From the NCBI RefSeq assembly GCF_003208435.1, contig NZ_QKMF01000004.1:293290-357289 (forward strand): a stretch of 64,000 bases of DNA, written 5' to 3'. The translations under genes were made by a program, and so were the position numbers. The stretch's first letter is position 1; every line of letters begins with the position of its first letter. A model generated the notes under the pieces. It was not told where the DNA came from, made no database searches, and saw only the letters and a list, made by a program, of their open reading frames with translations. This document shows, one piece after another, positions 28,463-37,823 of this stretch. The stretch is from Pelagimonas varians. GTDB lineage: Bacteria; Pseudomonadota; Alphaproteobacteria; Rhodobacterales; Rhodobacteraceae.

Positions 28463-29452
28463 TTAAGCAGATTTGGTTGAAAGCAGCAGGTTGCGAACGA
28501 TGCGCAGCGGTGCAGTGCCAAACCGGTATGTTAATTTCGCCGCCACCCAAGTTGTCAGGGTTCGTAGAGGTTCTTCGCGCAGCGGTGCCGTCGATGAGCC
28601 AAAGGCGCTTGTCAGAAAGGTGTTTGCGGTTTCTCCATCACCGCCGCTGATCGCCCGACGCGCCAGATAGCGCAGCTGATAGGCTTTGGCAGCGGGGGTA
28701 TGTTCGTCAAAAAAGACGGGATCAAACGGGCGCAGCTTTTCGACCATTCGTTCCCAAGATGCCAATTGCGCAGTGGTGTTGGCGGACAACCCATTGTCGT
28801 TAACGCGGTATTCAGTCAACAGACCCGGCACTCCTTCGATGATCCAATCCGTGCTTACACACAGCCGGAGCCAGCATTCGATGTCTTCGGATTGGCGAAA
28901 GGTTTCGTCAAACACCCAATCACGACGGGTTTCAGTCGCGGGGCACCATGCCAAAGCCTGCAACGCTGCACGGCGGATCACCGGAGCAGAGCCATTGCCA
29001 ATCGGGTTGCGTTTGAAAACATGCGCCGAGGTGACATTGCGCAAACGGGGGCGCTGTGCATGACCGATGGGCTTCCCTTTGACGTCAATCATATTGGAGC
29101 CGGAATAGCTGATGCCAACATCCGGCGCGCCGTCTAGATGGGCAACATGTGTCGCCAGCTTTTCGGGCAACCAAAGGTCATCGGCGTCGCAAAATCCGAC
29201 AACGGCACCAAGGCTGTGGGCGATACCGGTGTTGCGCGCACCGGCCAAGCCGCGATTGATCTGTTGAACCAGTTTGATCCTCGGATCACTGTGGGCGTGG
29301 CGGCGGGCGATGGTGGCCGTCGTGTCGGTTGATCCGTCATCGACCACAATAATTTCAAAGTCACGATAGGTTTGCGAGGACAACGATGTCAGCGTGTCCG
29401 ACAGGGTCGCGGCAGCATTAAAGGCGGGAACTACGATAGAAGCATGGGGCAT
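28463..29452 (-). CDS. Glycosyltransferase family 2 (first of a tandem pair)
   Basis: This 329-residue GT-A enzyme has N-terminal SIVVPAFNAAATLSDTL, IIVVDDGSTDTTATIARRHA (nucleotide-binding Asp residues) and GFCDADDLWLPEKLATHV (DxD region). It lies in an exopolysaccharide locus between another GT2 and a GT4, so it should add one sugar of the repeat unit. It resembles the next upstream GT2 along its length, including the RYLARRA segment near the C-terminus, which suggests an old tandem duplication. Confidence 0.9.
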   Translation of the reverse strand: MPHASIVVPAFNAAATLSDTLTSLSSQTYRDFEIIVVDDGSTDTTATIARRHAHSDPRIKLVQQINRGLAGARNTGIAHSLGAVVGFCDADDLWLPEKLATHVAHLDGAPDVGISYSGSNMIDVKGKPIGHAQRPRLRNVTSAHVFKRNPIGNGSAPVIRRAALQALAWCPATETRRDWVFDETFRQSEDIECWLRLCVSTDWIIEGVPGLLTEYRVNDNGLSANTTAQLASWERMVEKLRPFDPVFFDEHTPAAKAYQLRYLARRAISGGDGETANTFLTSAFGSSTAPLREEPLRTLTTWVAAKLTYRFGTAPLRIVRNLLLSTKSA

Positions 29453-29463
29453 CGGAAAAATCC

Positions 29464-30387
29464 TTATTTGCTGAACAAAGCGTGGCGAAGAGGGGCAGGC
29501 AGAACGGGAAGAAAAGCAGCGCCAATTGCGATGGGCACCCCGCGGCGGGCAGGAAAGAGAAAGGCGTTTGGATCCTGCCGCAGCCCATCGACCACCAGTG
29601 ATCGGGTCACGCCGGGGCGGGCATCCATGCGCAGCGCGCGGCGCGCGAGGTAGCGCAAAAAGATGGCCTCTTGTTGGGCGGAGACTTGAAAACCCAGCTT
29701 TTGAGCGCGCGCAACCGCCTGAGCGCGCGAGTGTTTCATCGCGGTCAAATCAGCCGAAAGGCCGCCGGGGCTGCGGCGATACAAAACGTGGTCTTCGTTG
29801 ACGCCAACCAGACGGTGTTTGGTTCCGACCAAACGGATCAGGAACTCAAGGTCTTCGTTGTGCACCATGGTTTCGTCGAACCCGTTCATTACGCTGAATG
29901 TCGCCGCGCGCACCGACAGGTTTGATGTTGTGCACACCGGATTTTCACCCAGCAGCATCGGCACAGTGATGTCTGAAGCCGGAACAAAAGAGTGGCTGCC
30001 CACTTTGCTTGGGGTCTCCGAGAAAAAGCTGACCCGACCAAAAACCGCGTCGGCTTTGCCTGTCGCGAGGGCGTTTTGCACCGAGCGCAGTTTGTCTTTG
30101 GTCCAAAGATCGTCAGCATCGCAAAAGGCAATGATCTCACCTTTGGCACAGTCCATTGCGCCATGATTTCTGGCAGCGCTTGGCCCTTTTCCCGGATTTT
30201 TGACAGAGCGAAACCGTGGATCTTCTTTGGAAATGCGTTGTGCAATCTCTAAGCTGCCGTCGGTTGATCCATCATCGACCAGAATGGCTTCCCATGTGGT
30301 CAGACTTTGGGCTTTGAGCGCGTCAATTGTCGCTGCAAGGGTTTTGTCCGCGTTGAAAACTGGAATTACGATGGAAATCAAGGTCAT
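29464..30387 (-). CDS. Glycosyltransferase family 2 (second of a tandem pair)
   Basis: This 307-residue GT-A enzyme has ISIVIPVFNADKTLAATIDA, AILVDDGSTDGSLEIAQ and IAFCDADDLWTKDKLRS, the same landmarks as its neighbour. It lies 3 nt downstream of the flippase gene and 11 nt upstream of the second GT2, so the genes form one transcription unit. The sugar specificity cannot be predicted. The shared RYLARRA segment supports paralogy with the neighbouring GT2. Confidence 0.9.
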   Translation of the reverse strand: MTLISIVIPVFNADKTLAATIDALKAQSLTTWEAILVDDGSTDGSLEIAQRISKEDPRFRSVKNPGKGPSAARNHGAMDCAKGEIIAFCDADDLWTKDKLRSVQNALATGKADAVFGRVSFFSETPSKVGSHSFVPASDITVPMLLGENPVCTTSNLSVRAATFSVMNGFDETMVHNEDLEFLIRLVGTKHRLVGVNEDHVLYRRSPGGLSADLTAMKHSRAQAVARAQKLGFQVSAQQEAIFLRYLARRALRMDARPGVTRSLVVDGLRQDPNAFLFPARRGVPIAIGAAFLPVLPAPLRHALFSK

Positions 30388-30390
30388 AGA

Positions 30391-31626
30391 TCAGGCTTTC
30401 ACTAAAGCGGGGGTAAAAGCCGCTGCAAGGGCAGGGCGAGATAGTATCAACATCACAGCGGTTGAGGTGGCGAGGTAGCCATAAGCAATGGCAATCAGAC
30501 CGAATGGCGACATCAAGATGGTGTTGGCCATCAAAGCAGTGGTCAAGATCGCTGTGGCGCGAAGCTCAAGGCCGGTTTTGTTTTCAGCCCGGAACCAACC
30601 TGCAGCAGCGGTCCAGATCATTGTCGGAATGGCGGCAAGGCACAATATCGACACCGGCTCGGCCAGATCGGCCCAACCTTCACCTAACAGCCTCGGCACA
30701 TACCAAGGGGCGAGCAAGGCCTGCAAAACGACGACCGGCGCAACAAGGCTTAGCGAAACACCCAAGGCCTGACGCAAGGCGGCTGAACGATCGGGGCTGG
30801 AGCAAAGATGCGGGAACAACACGGCTGCGAAAGCAGTCGAAAACGATGTGGCGATGCTGAGACCGGCATTGAACGCCATGAAATACATGCCAAGAGCCTG
30901 TGGACCCAAAAGGGCCCCAACGATAAGCTTGTCAGCATGAAGACGCGCGGCTTTGACAATCTCGGTTGCCAAAACGGGACCGCCGAAGGCAAAGAAGGGC
31001 TTGATTTCCGACAGACCTGCGGCAGGCTCGGGTTTCCACGGGTGCAGACGGCGTACCGACCACAGCCAAAATGGCGCAGTCAACAGACGCGGCAGCACCA
31101 GCACCAACGCTGACGGCCAGATCAGCGCCAAAACCACAGACAGCATGTTGGCTGAAACTGCTTGTGTGCCGGCAATCGCCGCAATCCGTTTCAGTTTGCC
31201 GCTGCGCAGCGCCAAAGCGACCTGAACAAGGCCGCCCGGCATGAACAGGTATTCACCGGCCAAAACCAGAACCAACATCGCCAGCGCCGCATCTTTGGTC
31301 ACAAACCAAAGGATCAGCGCCAAAGCCGCTTGTACGAAAAACAAACCAAGGCACCAAATCCAGAACAATGCATGGGCGCGGTTGCACATCGCGGGCAACT
31401 GGAGGTTTGTGGCCGCAATCAACCGTTGCCCGATCCCGTTTTCTGTCAGGGATTTCAGCATGTCGCCGGTCGCCAGCGCCGCAGCAGCGATGCCGATTTC
31501 AGTCAAATCCAAGGTCCGCGCCACGGCGACCACAACAACAAGCCGGGACAGTTTGGTCGCGATCTCTGAGGCACCAAAGGCCAGCAAATTGGACAAGATG
31601 GGGGGAACAGATACAGACACGAACAC
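30391..31626 (-). CDS. Polysaccharide flippase (Wzx-like, MOP superfamily)
   Basis: This 411-residue membrane protein has about twelve hydrophobic segments in the oligosaccharide flippase arrangement. Family-like segments include VVVVAVARTLDLTEIGIAAA and the mid-protein GPQALGMYFMAFNAGLSIAT. It would move lipid-linked repeat units across the inner membrane. It starts with GTG at 31626, with TAGGAG 5 nt upstream. It is the first gene of a four-gene unit (flippase, GT2, GT2, GT4). Its promoter region is shared divergently with the export lipoprotein gene and contains palindrome A. Confidence 0.88.
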   Translation of the reverse strand: MFVSVSVPPILSNLLAFGASEIATKLSRLVVVVAVARTLDLTEIGIAAAALATGDMLKSLTENGIGQRLIAATNLQLPAMCNRAHALFWIWCLGLFFVQAALALILWFVTKDAALAMLVLVLAGEYLFMPGGLVQVALALRSGKLKRIAAIAGTQAVSANMLSVVLALIWPSALVLVLPRLLTAPFWLWSVRRLHPWKPEPAAGLSEIKPFFAFGGPVLATEIVKAARLHADKLIVGALLGPQALGMYFMAFNAGLSIATSFSTAFAAVLFPHLCSSPDRSAALRQALGVSLSLVAPVVVLQALLAPWYVPRLLGEGWADLAEPVSILCLAAIPTMIWTAAAGWFRAENKTGLELRATAILTTALMANTILMSPFGLIAIAYGYLATSTAVMLILSRPALAAAFTPALVKA

Positions 31627-31720
31627 GGCACTCCTAAACAGCTGAGTTACTTTTAGCTGGTTGATGGGCGCGTTGTCTTGGACGCGGGTGGCGAGGAAAA
31701 TGCCACATCGGCGGCACTAT

Positions 31721-31736
31721 CTACCCGTTCGGGTAG
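31721..31736. promoter_or_regulatory. Putative operator, site A (perfect palindrome)
   Basis: CTACCCG-TT-CGGGTAG is a perfect 7-2-7 inverted repeat. It lies in the 190-bp divergent region, about 81 bp before the export lipoprotein start (31817) and 95 bp before the flippase start (31626). Near-copies occur at 36126-36141 and 38449-38464. TACCC/GGGTA half-sites are typical of LuxR/NarL-type regulators, one of which is encoded at 37824-38441. Confidence 0.75.
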
Positions 31737-31816
31737 GTCGGGGGTCCACTTGCTTGCATGGTCATGGTACAGCGCAATTAGGTAAGACAGGGCCGTGTTA
31801 AGTGAGGGATCACAAG

Positions 31817-33037
31817 ATGTTCGCCAAATCAAATCTGCTGGGAACCTGTCTGGGTTTGGGACTGCTTGCCGGTTGCGGCCCGCTTCCATCGCCTGACAAC
31901 ATTGGTCCGATCCGTGTCAAAGGTGGGTATCAGGCGCAGTATCGCGATCCGGACGCGCGCACGGGCGCACAAGCGTTCTTGGTCGCGGAGCGTATGAATG
32001 CCGAAACCTGTGTTTCTGATCTGGCAGGGACCGGAAATTCGGCCAAGGGCGGTCTGTTGACAACGCTGAGTTTGAACGGCGAACGTTTGTCGCATAACGA
32101 TTTGGTGGACATTCGCATTGGCGATGACGAGACGTTTAATGGCGACTATGTGGTGTCACGGGATGGCACGCTAAAACTGCCATTTTTACCGCCTGTGCGC
32201 GCCCAAGGCCGCAGCACAAATCAGATCGAGGCCGAGATTGCGCGTCTTTTGGTGTCAGAGGGCCTATACGAAGAAGCCCCCCGCATATCCGTGCGTGTTG
32301 CCGATTTCGCCAGCATTAAGGTATCAGTTTCAGGTGCTGTCTTTGAACCGCACGCGATGGAAATCGGGCAAGTGTCCGGCGACGAGATTGACCGGGCGCG
32401 TCAAGCAGCCTTGGGATCTTCAACAGAAGCCCGCAACCTGTCTGTCGCCCTGCGCTCTGCTGGCGGTGTGCGGCCGGATGCGGACCTGTCGCGGGTTGAA
32501 TTACACCGCGGCGGGAAGCGCCACATTGTAGATATGCGCGGTGTCTTCGAAGGCCGGCATTCTGTAGATGTCACCTTGCTGACAGGCGACGAAGTTGTCG
32601 TGCCATCGCGGCAGTGCTTCCAGGATGACTTGATGCGCCCCAGTCCGATCAGCCCGCCGGGCGTCTCGCTGTATATGTCTAATCTGACCCAACCCGCGAC
32701 CGGCAACGCGGTGTCCGCGATTGGCCAATCGGTACGTGCAGTGCCCTATGGCACCCGCTTTATGCAGGCGGTTGTGGATACCAATTGTGTCGGCGGCGCA
32801 CGGGCCAGCAGCGCCTATCGATCCGCTGTTTTGTTCACGCGCAATCCGATCACCGGTGTGTCAACTGTGATCGAGCGCCGGATCGAAGATCAAATGCGCC
32901 GCCCCGACCGTGACGATTACGACCCGTATCTTTTGCCTGGCGATGCGATTGCCTGTTACGATAGCAATGTGACCAACCTCGCTGAGGTTGCGCGCGTTGT
33001 CGGAATTGTCGGGATCGCAGCGGCCATTGTACCATAG
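31817..33037 (+). CDS. Polysaccharide export outer-membrane lipoprotein (Wza-like)
   Basis: This 406-residue protein has a lipoprotein signal (LLGTCLGLGLLAGC, lipidated Cys20). The polysaccharide export (Poly_export) domain follows at about 85-190 (VDIRIGDDETFNGDYVVSRD, GTLKLPFLPPVRAQGRS), then an SLBB-like region (LRSAGGVRPDADLSRVELHR). It should form the outer-membrane channel for the polymer. The ATG at 31817 is favoured because it gives a compact lipoprotein signal. The C-terminal third (about residues 285-406) carries extra cysteines and ends in a hydrophobic helix. The gene stands alone on this strand behind palindrome A. Confidence 0.85.
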   Translation: MFAKSNLLGTCLGLGLLAGCGPLPSPDNIGPIRVKGGYQAQYRDPDARTGAQAFLVAERMNAETCVSDLAGTGNSAKGGLLTTLSLNGERLSHNDLVDIRIGDDETFNGDYVVSRDGTLKLPFLPPVRAQGRSTNQIEAEIARLLVSEGLYEEAPRISVRVADFASIKVSVSGAVFEPHAMEIGQVSGDEIDRARQAALGSSTEARNLSVALRSAGGVRPDADLSRVELHRGGKRHIVDMRGVFEGRHSVDVTLLTGDEVVVPSRQCFQDDLMRPSPISPPGVSLYMSNLTQPATGNAVSAIGQSVRAVPYGTRFMQAVVDTNCVGGARASSAYRSAVLFTRNPITGVSTVIERRIEDQMRRPDRDDYDPYLLPGDAIACYDSNVTNLAEVARVVGIVGIAAAIVP

Positions 33038-33040
33038 GTG

Positions 33041-35533
33041 CTAGCCCAGACTTGGGGCCGGTGCTGATTTCCATTCGTCGCGTGCGGCTGCAAGCGTGTC
33101 TCGAAGAGCCTCGGTATCTTCGGTGTCGGCGGCCATTTCTACGGCAATCAAGGCATCTCGAAACGCGGGTTGACCAAAAGCTGCTGCGCTTCCGGCCAGC
33201 TTGTGGGACACTTCGGAAATCTGCTCGAATTCGGTGACATTTTGGTCGGCACACTCAAAGAACTCTTTGATTTCTTGAATATACCGCAGGCATAGTTTTT
33301 CGAGGGCCGACATTTCAGGCTCCGCTTTTTTAGAATGTTCAGCTTGGGATGTTGGGCTGCAAAACTTGTTTATCGCATGCTGCAAATCTGTAGGGTCCAA
33401 AGGTTTGGGCAAGAACCCGGACATGCCCGATTGCACAAACCGTTCGCGGGCTTCTGGCAAAACATTTGCCGAGAGCGCAACAATTGGCACCGTGGCGCAG
33501 GCCCCGGATCCGGACCGGATTTGTTGTGTCGCCTCCAGGCCGTTCAACACAGGCATCCGGATATCCATTAAAATCAGATCAAAAACCTGTATCTCGGCCA
33601 GATCGACGGCTTCTTGCCCATTGCGGACAGCTTGAACCTTGTGGCCCATTCCAATCAACAGCTCGTAGGCAAGTTGCAGATTGATTTCATTGTCTTCGAC
33701 CAGCAAGATGCTGCAATTGTTGACATTTTGGGTTTGTTCTTCGGGAAGTGTTTCCAGTTCAGGTCCTTGCGCGCGCTCCAACGGCAATTTGACACAAAAA
33801 ACACTGCCTTCCTCCAAGGTGCTTTCGACGCTAATCTCTCCGCCCATCGCGTCAACGAACCGCCGCGCAATGCCAAGGCCCAAACCGGTTCCACCAAGTT
33901 CCTGACCCATTGTTTGGAAGTCGTCAAAGACCTTCGGCTGGTTCTCTTCCGAGATCCCGATGCCGGTGTCGATTATCCGGAATTCCAACCCGTGATCCGG
34001 ATCGTCCGGGGTCTGTTCAACCTCGATCAAGATTCGGCCATTGCGGGTGAACTTAATGGCGTTGCTGACCAGATTAAGCAAAATCTGCTGCAAACGCCCG
34101 CTGTCTATGAGTAACCATTCCACAGGTTCGCCAACCCAGCCCCATTGGATGTGGTTTCCATGTGCTTCCGCTGCGCTGGCTTGGCCATCTATGATATCTT
34201 GGACAAATCGCCCAAGGTGAATGACATCTTGTTGGCTGTTGTCTGTTCCGGATTCAAACCGTGCGACATCCAAGACCGCATCCACGTGCCGCATCAGAAC
34301 CGCGCCAGAAATATCCATGTTTCGTACATATCGGTCCTGTGCTTGGGATAGTTTGGTACGTTCGAGCAACAACAGGTTTCCCAAGATACCGTTAAGAGGT
34401 GTGCGAATTTCATGCGTCATCATCGCTAGAAATTCCGATTTTGCTTTCTCCCCGGCCAAAGCTTTGTCTCTGGCATCGACCAGTTGTTTTTCGGCTTCGA
34501 CACGGTGCGAGATATCGCGCAAAAACGAGATGATAATGACTTCATCGCCAGCGATTGCTTTCTCAAGCGCCATCTCAACAGGAAAGACCTGACCGTCTTT
34601 GCGTTTCCCTTCCAGTTTTACCCGCCCGTGGCCCACCACGCGTTGTTCACCATTGGCGCGCATGCGCTTCATGCCGATGGAATGCGCTTCCCGAAGGTGG
34701 TCGGGAATGATAAAATCGACGATGTTATTGCCAATGATATCGCTCACTGTGTATTGGAAGATGCGCTCTGCCGCTGCGTTGAAATTCAGAACAACGCCGT
34801 CGACATTTGTGACGATCACAGCATCCAACGACGTTTCCAAAATCGTGTTTTGACGGGCATAGGCGTTGGCCAATTCGCTTCGCCGGCGTCTCACTTGCAT
34901 GTTCGCGCGGTTGGTGTTTCGAAGCAGAATAATGAGTGCCAGAACCAGCGCGGAAATAGCAAAAGCCAACCGGATAAGTGTTTTCGACACCGATCTGCGG
35001 CTTTGATCGGTTTTTTGAACAACAGTCTGCAAACCATCTACGGCGACGTCGCGCAGGCTTGAACGTGCCTTGGTGATCTGGGTCAACAGAGGGGCAAGAT
35101 TCGCGCGTAAGTCTTGCGGGGGGCCATCAATAAGCGGGACCATCTCGTCCAGCATCGATTGAATTTCGACCAGCGGTTCTGCAAAACTTGGATTTTCGCG
35201 CAGTGATGCATACAGCTCCGCTTTGCTCAGCAGGGCGATCCGGCTGTAGAAAACGTCAAATTCCTCAGTAACCTGATCAAGGTCTTGCGTGTCAGAGGAT
35301 TGCGCGGTCTGCATGGCGATTTGAAGTTCGAGAACCTCGACCTCCGCTTGCGACAAAACCCAAGCGACATTGTCGGATTGGGCAGACCCAAAGAACTTCA
35401 ACTCGCGCATGAATTCGGTGACAAGAAAAGCAATGCCCAAAACACACATAATTCCGGCCAGAGCGATCGTGCCTTTCTCTAGGCTGGTGCGCAGTCGGGA
35501 TTTTCGCGGTTTGGTCATTGCGGTCTGGGTCAT
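33041..35533 (-). CDS. Hybrid sensor histidine kinase (TM-PAS-HisKA-HATPase-REC-Hpt)
   Basis: This 830-residue inner-membrane kinase has TM1 at about 22-42, a mainly helical periplasmic domain to ~195, TM2, then a PAS domain (~245-350). The HisKA domain has FLAMMTHEIRTPLNGILGN (His near 373). HATPase boxes are NLVSNAIKFTRNG, IIDTGIGIS and GGTGLGLGIARR. A REC domain carries the acceptor Asp in LILMDIRMPV (near 657), and a terminal Hpt domain carries SHKLAGSAAA (near 776). This is a complete phosphorelay in one chain, awaiting an external response regulator. The start ATG overlaps the upstream gene's stop (TAATG). The likely partner is the LuxR-type regulator at 37824. Confidence 0.9.
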   Translation of the reverse strand: MTQTAMTKPRKSRLRTSLEKGTIALAGIMCVLGIAFLVTEFMRELKFFGSAQSDNVAWVLSQAEVEVLELQIAMQTAQSSDTQDLDQVTEEFDVFYSRIALLSKAELYASLRENPSFAEPLVEIQSMLDEMVPLIDGPPQDLRANLAPLLTQITKARSSLRDVAVDGLQTVVQKTDQSRRSVSKTLIRLAFAISALVLALIILLRNTNRANMQVRRRRSELANAYARQNTILETSLDAVIVTNVDGVVLNFNAAAERIFQYTVSDIIGNNIVDFIIPDHLREAHSIGMKRMRANGEQRVVGHGRVKLEGKRKDGQVFPVEMALEKAIAGDEVIIISFLRDISHRVEAEKQLVDARDKALAGEKAKSEFLAMMTHEIRTPLNGILGNLLLLERTKLSQAQDRYVRNMDISGAVLMRHVDAVLDVARFESGTDNSQQDVIHLGRFVQDIIDGQASAAEAHGNHIQWGWVGEPVEWLLIDSGRLQQILLNLVSNAIKFTRNGRILIEVEQTPDDPDHGLEFRIIDTGIGISEENQPKVFDDFQTMGQELGGTGLGLGIARRFVDAMGGEISVESTLEEGSVFCVKLPLERAQGPELETLPEEQTQNVNNCSILLVEDNEINLQLAYELLIGMGHKVQAVRNGQEAVDLAEIQVFDLILMDIRMPVLNGLEATQQIRSGSGACATVPIVALSANVLPEARERFVQSGMSGFLPKPLDPTDLQHAINKFCSPTSQAEHSKKAEPEMSALEKLCLRYIQEIKEFFECADQNVTEFEQISEVSHKLAGSAAAFGQPAFRDALIAVEMAADTEDTEALRDTLAAARDEWKSAPAPSLG

Positions 35534-36054
35534 TACTTGATGCTCATCCGGTCCAATTGCCAAATACTACGAGAATAGATCACCTCGGTTTGGAATTTGC
35601 TAGAGGAGGCATATGGGTAAATGACCCATAAGGGACCCTTTTCGCGGCGCGGCATCGGCTTGCCATCCAGCGCATAGGCGATAATGGGACTGGTTTCAGA
35701 AGCGTCCGACACCGGAATTTCAACGCTGTAGTCGTTGATTGCTGTGGCATTTACTGTGGTGCCATCGGCCTCGACCCGCGCCAGAATATCCAGAAGGCGG
35801 GCACCGGTGAAGGTATGTATGCCAGAGGTCCAGTTCGTGTCTGTTACAATGTCGGTCTCGCCAAGGCTCCGCAGCATTTCGACATCAAAGATGGCCGAGC
35901 CATCGGAATTGGTAACCCCAAGGTTTCCGGTGATCGTGAGAACAACCGGTCCGCTGGGCATCGGCAGCGGGTCTGCATGAACGGGAAAGGCAAGGCAAAC
36001 AAGGCCTGCCGCCCACAGTTTGATACTTTTTGACATGAGAACAGGCACGGGCAC
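35533..36054 (-). CDS. Periplasmic SUOX-fold protein (molybdopterin-oxidoreductase-like) lacking cysteine, kinase partner
   Basis: This 173-residue protein has a signal peptide (SIKLWAAGLVCLAFPVHA). A single domain follows that resembles the oxidoreductase molybdopterin-binding (sulfite oxidase) fold, with the typical blocks VVLTITGNLG, TFTGARLLDIL, YSVEIPVSD and KGPLWVIYPY. The mature chain has no cysteine, so the usual Mo ligand is absent and catalysis is unlikely. Its stop overlaps the kinase start (TAATG). I infer a ligand-binding accessory of the kinase. GTG start at 36054, with AAGGAG 5 nt upstream. Palindrome B lies about 70-90 bp upstream. Confidence 0.75.
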   Translation of the reverse strand: MPVPVLMSKSIKLWAAGLVCLAFPVHADPLPMPSGPVVLTITGNLGVTNSDGSAIFDVEMLRSLGETDIVTDTNWTSGIHTFTGARLLDILARVEADGTTVNATAINDYSVEIPVSDASETSPIIAYALDGKPMPRREKGPLWVIYPYASSSKFQTEVIYSRSIWQLDRMSIK

Positions 36055-36125
36055 TCCTTCGCATTGCTTGAGAAAGTAATGCCACGCCCGCGTTTACATT
36101 TCATCTGGGTGTCGGGATTAAACAC

Positions 36126-36141
36126 CTATCCTTTCGGGTAG
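36126..36141. promoter_or_regulatory. Putative operator, site B
   Basis: CTATCCTTTCGGGTAG matches site A at 14 of 16 positions. Its outer arms extend to ACCTA...TAGGT (36124-36143). It lies between the end of the fused glycosyltransferase gene and the start of the SUOX-fold/kinase unit, about 72 bp upstream of that unit's GTG. Confidence 0.65.
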
Positions 36142-36147
36142 GTCGGG

Positions 36148-37548
36148 TCAGTAAGCACCGCGGCCTGTTGTTACGGCTTGAAAGGTCATACCCAGCAAGA
36201 CCAGATCCAGCACGACGCTTTTGGAGCGTACATAAGCCACATCCATATCGATCATTTTGTCAAAGCCGATATCTGCGCGGCCTGACACTTGCCACAACCC
36301 TGTGATTCCGGGACGAACGGCCAGACGTTCCATGGCAGCTGCGGGATATTCAGCCACTTCGCGGGGAAGGGCAGGGCGCGGCCCGACCAACGACATGTCG
36401 CCAAACAAGACGTTCAAAATCTGAGGCAGCTCGTCAATCGACGTGCGCCGTAGAAAGCGACCCATGCGGGTGATGCGTGGATCGTTTTGGGACTTAAAGC
36501 AAATACCTTCCCGATCGGACATGTCCTTGACAGCAGCAAGGCGCGCTTCGGCATCCGCAAACATTGATCGGAATTTGTAGATTTTGAACGTTCGACCATT
36601 GCGGCCCACCCGTTCTTGACAAAAAACCGCCGGTCCCTTGCTGTCCAACCGGATGAGCAGAGCTGTCAGCAAGAGCAGGGGCGCGGTCAGGGTGATCAGC
36701 AGCGCGCTTAAAGTGATGTCCAAAACCCGTTTTGTCACAGCGTCGGGGCCAGCTGTGCGCAGAGCATGCCCTGTCGCCCGCACCAAAAAAGTGGCGTTTC
36801 CGACAATATAGCGGTTGGCCAAACGCACCGGTTCCTGCGACAGGCGCCACAGCCATTCCATCCCCAATTGGCGGACTTGCGCAGGGGCGCGGGTCACATT
36901 GCCTGCAAGGAAATCAAACAATGCGCCGACCCCCATGACCAATCTCGGGTTCAAGGAACTCCGGTTGCGGTCAATCCAAAGTTCTTGCAGTGGCACGCCC
37001 ATCGCGACAATCAATATATCTGCCCCTGACGCATTGATCTGCGCGATGAGGGCCTGTTCGTCTTGAGCATCTTCAAAGCCGTTCAACGTGCCGACAATAT
37101 TAAGGTGCGGAATTTTGTCTTGCAGTGTTTGTCCGGCTTTGGCGGCAGTGCCAGGTTGCCCGCCAAGCAAAAAGACCGACAGACCTTGGTCAGCGGCATG
37201 CTGCAATAGAACAGGTGTCAGATCGGTACCATTCAGATTTTCCGTCAAGTCGCTGCCTGTCATACGGGCGGCGATTTTTATACCGATCCCGTCAGGCAAC
37301 ACCACATCTGCACGTGCCAATGCCGCAGCATAAGCGCGATCCTTGACGCGTATATTCGCACAATGGGCGTTGATGAAGAACGCGGTGCTGCGGTTGTTCT
37401 TTAGCAAAGATGTAACAACCGTTTGGGTCGTTGCATCCACAACCGGAAGCCCAAGAACCGATTGGGTTGGCAATTGCGAAGGCAGGGGAGGCATCGCAGT
37501 GATAACAGGGGAAGCAGCGAATTCAGGGCGGTTCGTTTGATGAAACAT
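36148..37548 (-). CDS. Fused WecB/TagA/CpsF glycosyltransferase and priming glycosyl-phosphate transferase
   Basis: This 466-residue protein joins two enzymes. Residues ~30-220 are a WecB/TagA/CpsF (GT26) domain, with [49 protein letters not shown] and a [12 protein letters not shown] segment. Residues ~265-466 are a bacterial sugar transferase (PF02397 type): [15 protein letters not shown] with one TM segment, then [51 protein letters not shown] and [14 protein letters not shown]. The second half starts repeat-unit synthesis on undecaprenyl phosphate; the first half would add the next sugar. It is a single gene with its promoter divergent from the response regulator. Confidence 0.9.
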   Translation of the reverse strand: MFHQTNRPEFAASPVITAMPPLPSQLPTQSVLGLPVVDATTQTVVTSLLKNNRSTAFFINAHCANIRVKDRAYAAALARADVVLPDGIGIKIAARMTGSDLTENLNGTDLTPVLLQHAADQGLSVFLLGGQPGTAAKAGQTLQDKIPHLNIVGTLNGFEDAQDEQALIAQINASGADILIVAMGVPLQELWIDRNRSSLNPRLVMGVGALFDFLAGNVTRAPAQVRQLGMEWLWRLSQEPVRLANRYIVGNATFLVRATGHALRTAGPDAVTKRVLDITLSALLITLTAPLLLLTALLIRLDSKGPAVFCQERVGRNGRTFKIYKFRSMFADAEARLAAVKDMSDREGICFKSQNDPRITRMGRFLRRTSIDELPQILNVLFGDMSLVGPRPALPREVAEYPAAAMERLAVRPGITGLWQVSGRADIGFDKMIDMDVAYVRSKSVVLDLVLLGMTFQAVTTGRGAY

Positions 37549-37771
37549 GTGTCAGGCTCCAAGGCGTGAAAGTTGCCTTATTTGTGCCCGAACCGGCCTG
37601 AGGCGCGCAATTTCGCAGCGGGATGAGAACAGGTCGCAATGGGGCTCATTGCTCCGCATTTGGGCCGCTGGCAGTGCAAAGGGGAAATCGTGGATTTTTC
37701 GTGCCTGTTTATCTCCAATTGGATTAAACTTATATCCCGTTGCCCTTTCGCGTTGGCATTTGTATGTTGTA

Positions 37772-37780
37772 ACCTACCCG
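37772..37780. promoter_or_regulatory. Putative operator half-site D
   Basis: ACCTACCCG is identical to the conserved arm of the locus palindrome but lacks a good second arm (CGACTGC follows). It lies 44 bp upstream of the response-regulator GTG, in the 275-bp region divergent from the fused glycosyltransferase. It could allow autoregulation. As a single half-site it may also be chance. Confidence 0.4.
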
Positions 37781-37823
37781 CGCGACTGCATTTTAAACGA
37801 CATATGTCGAATGAGGGCTTCCG

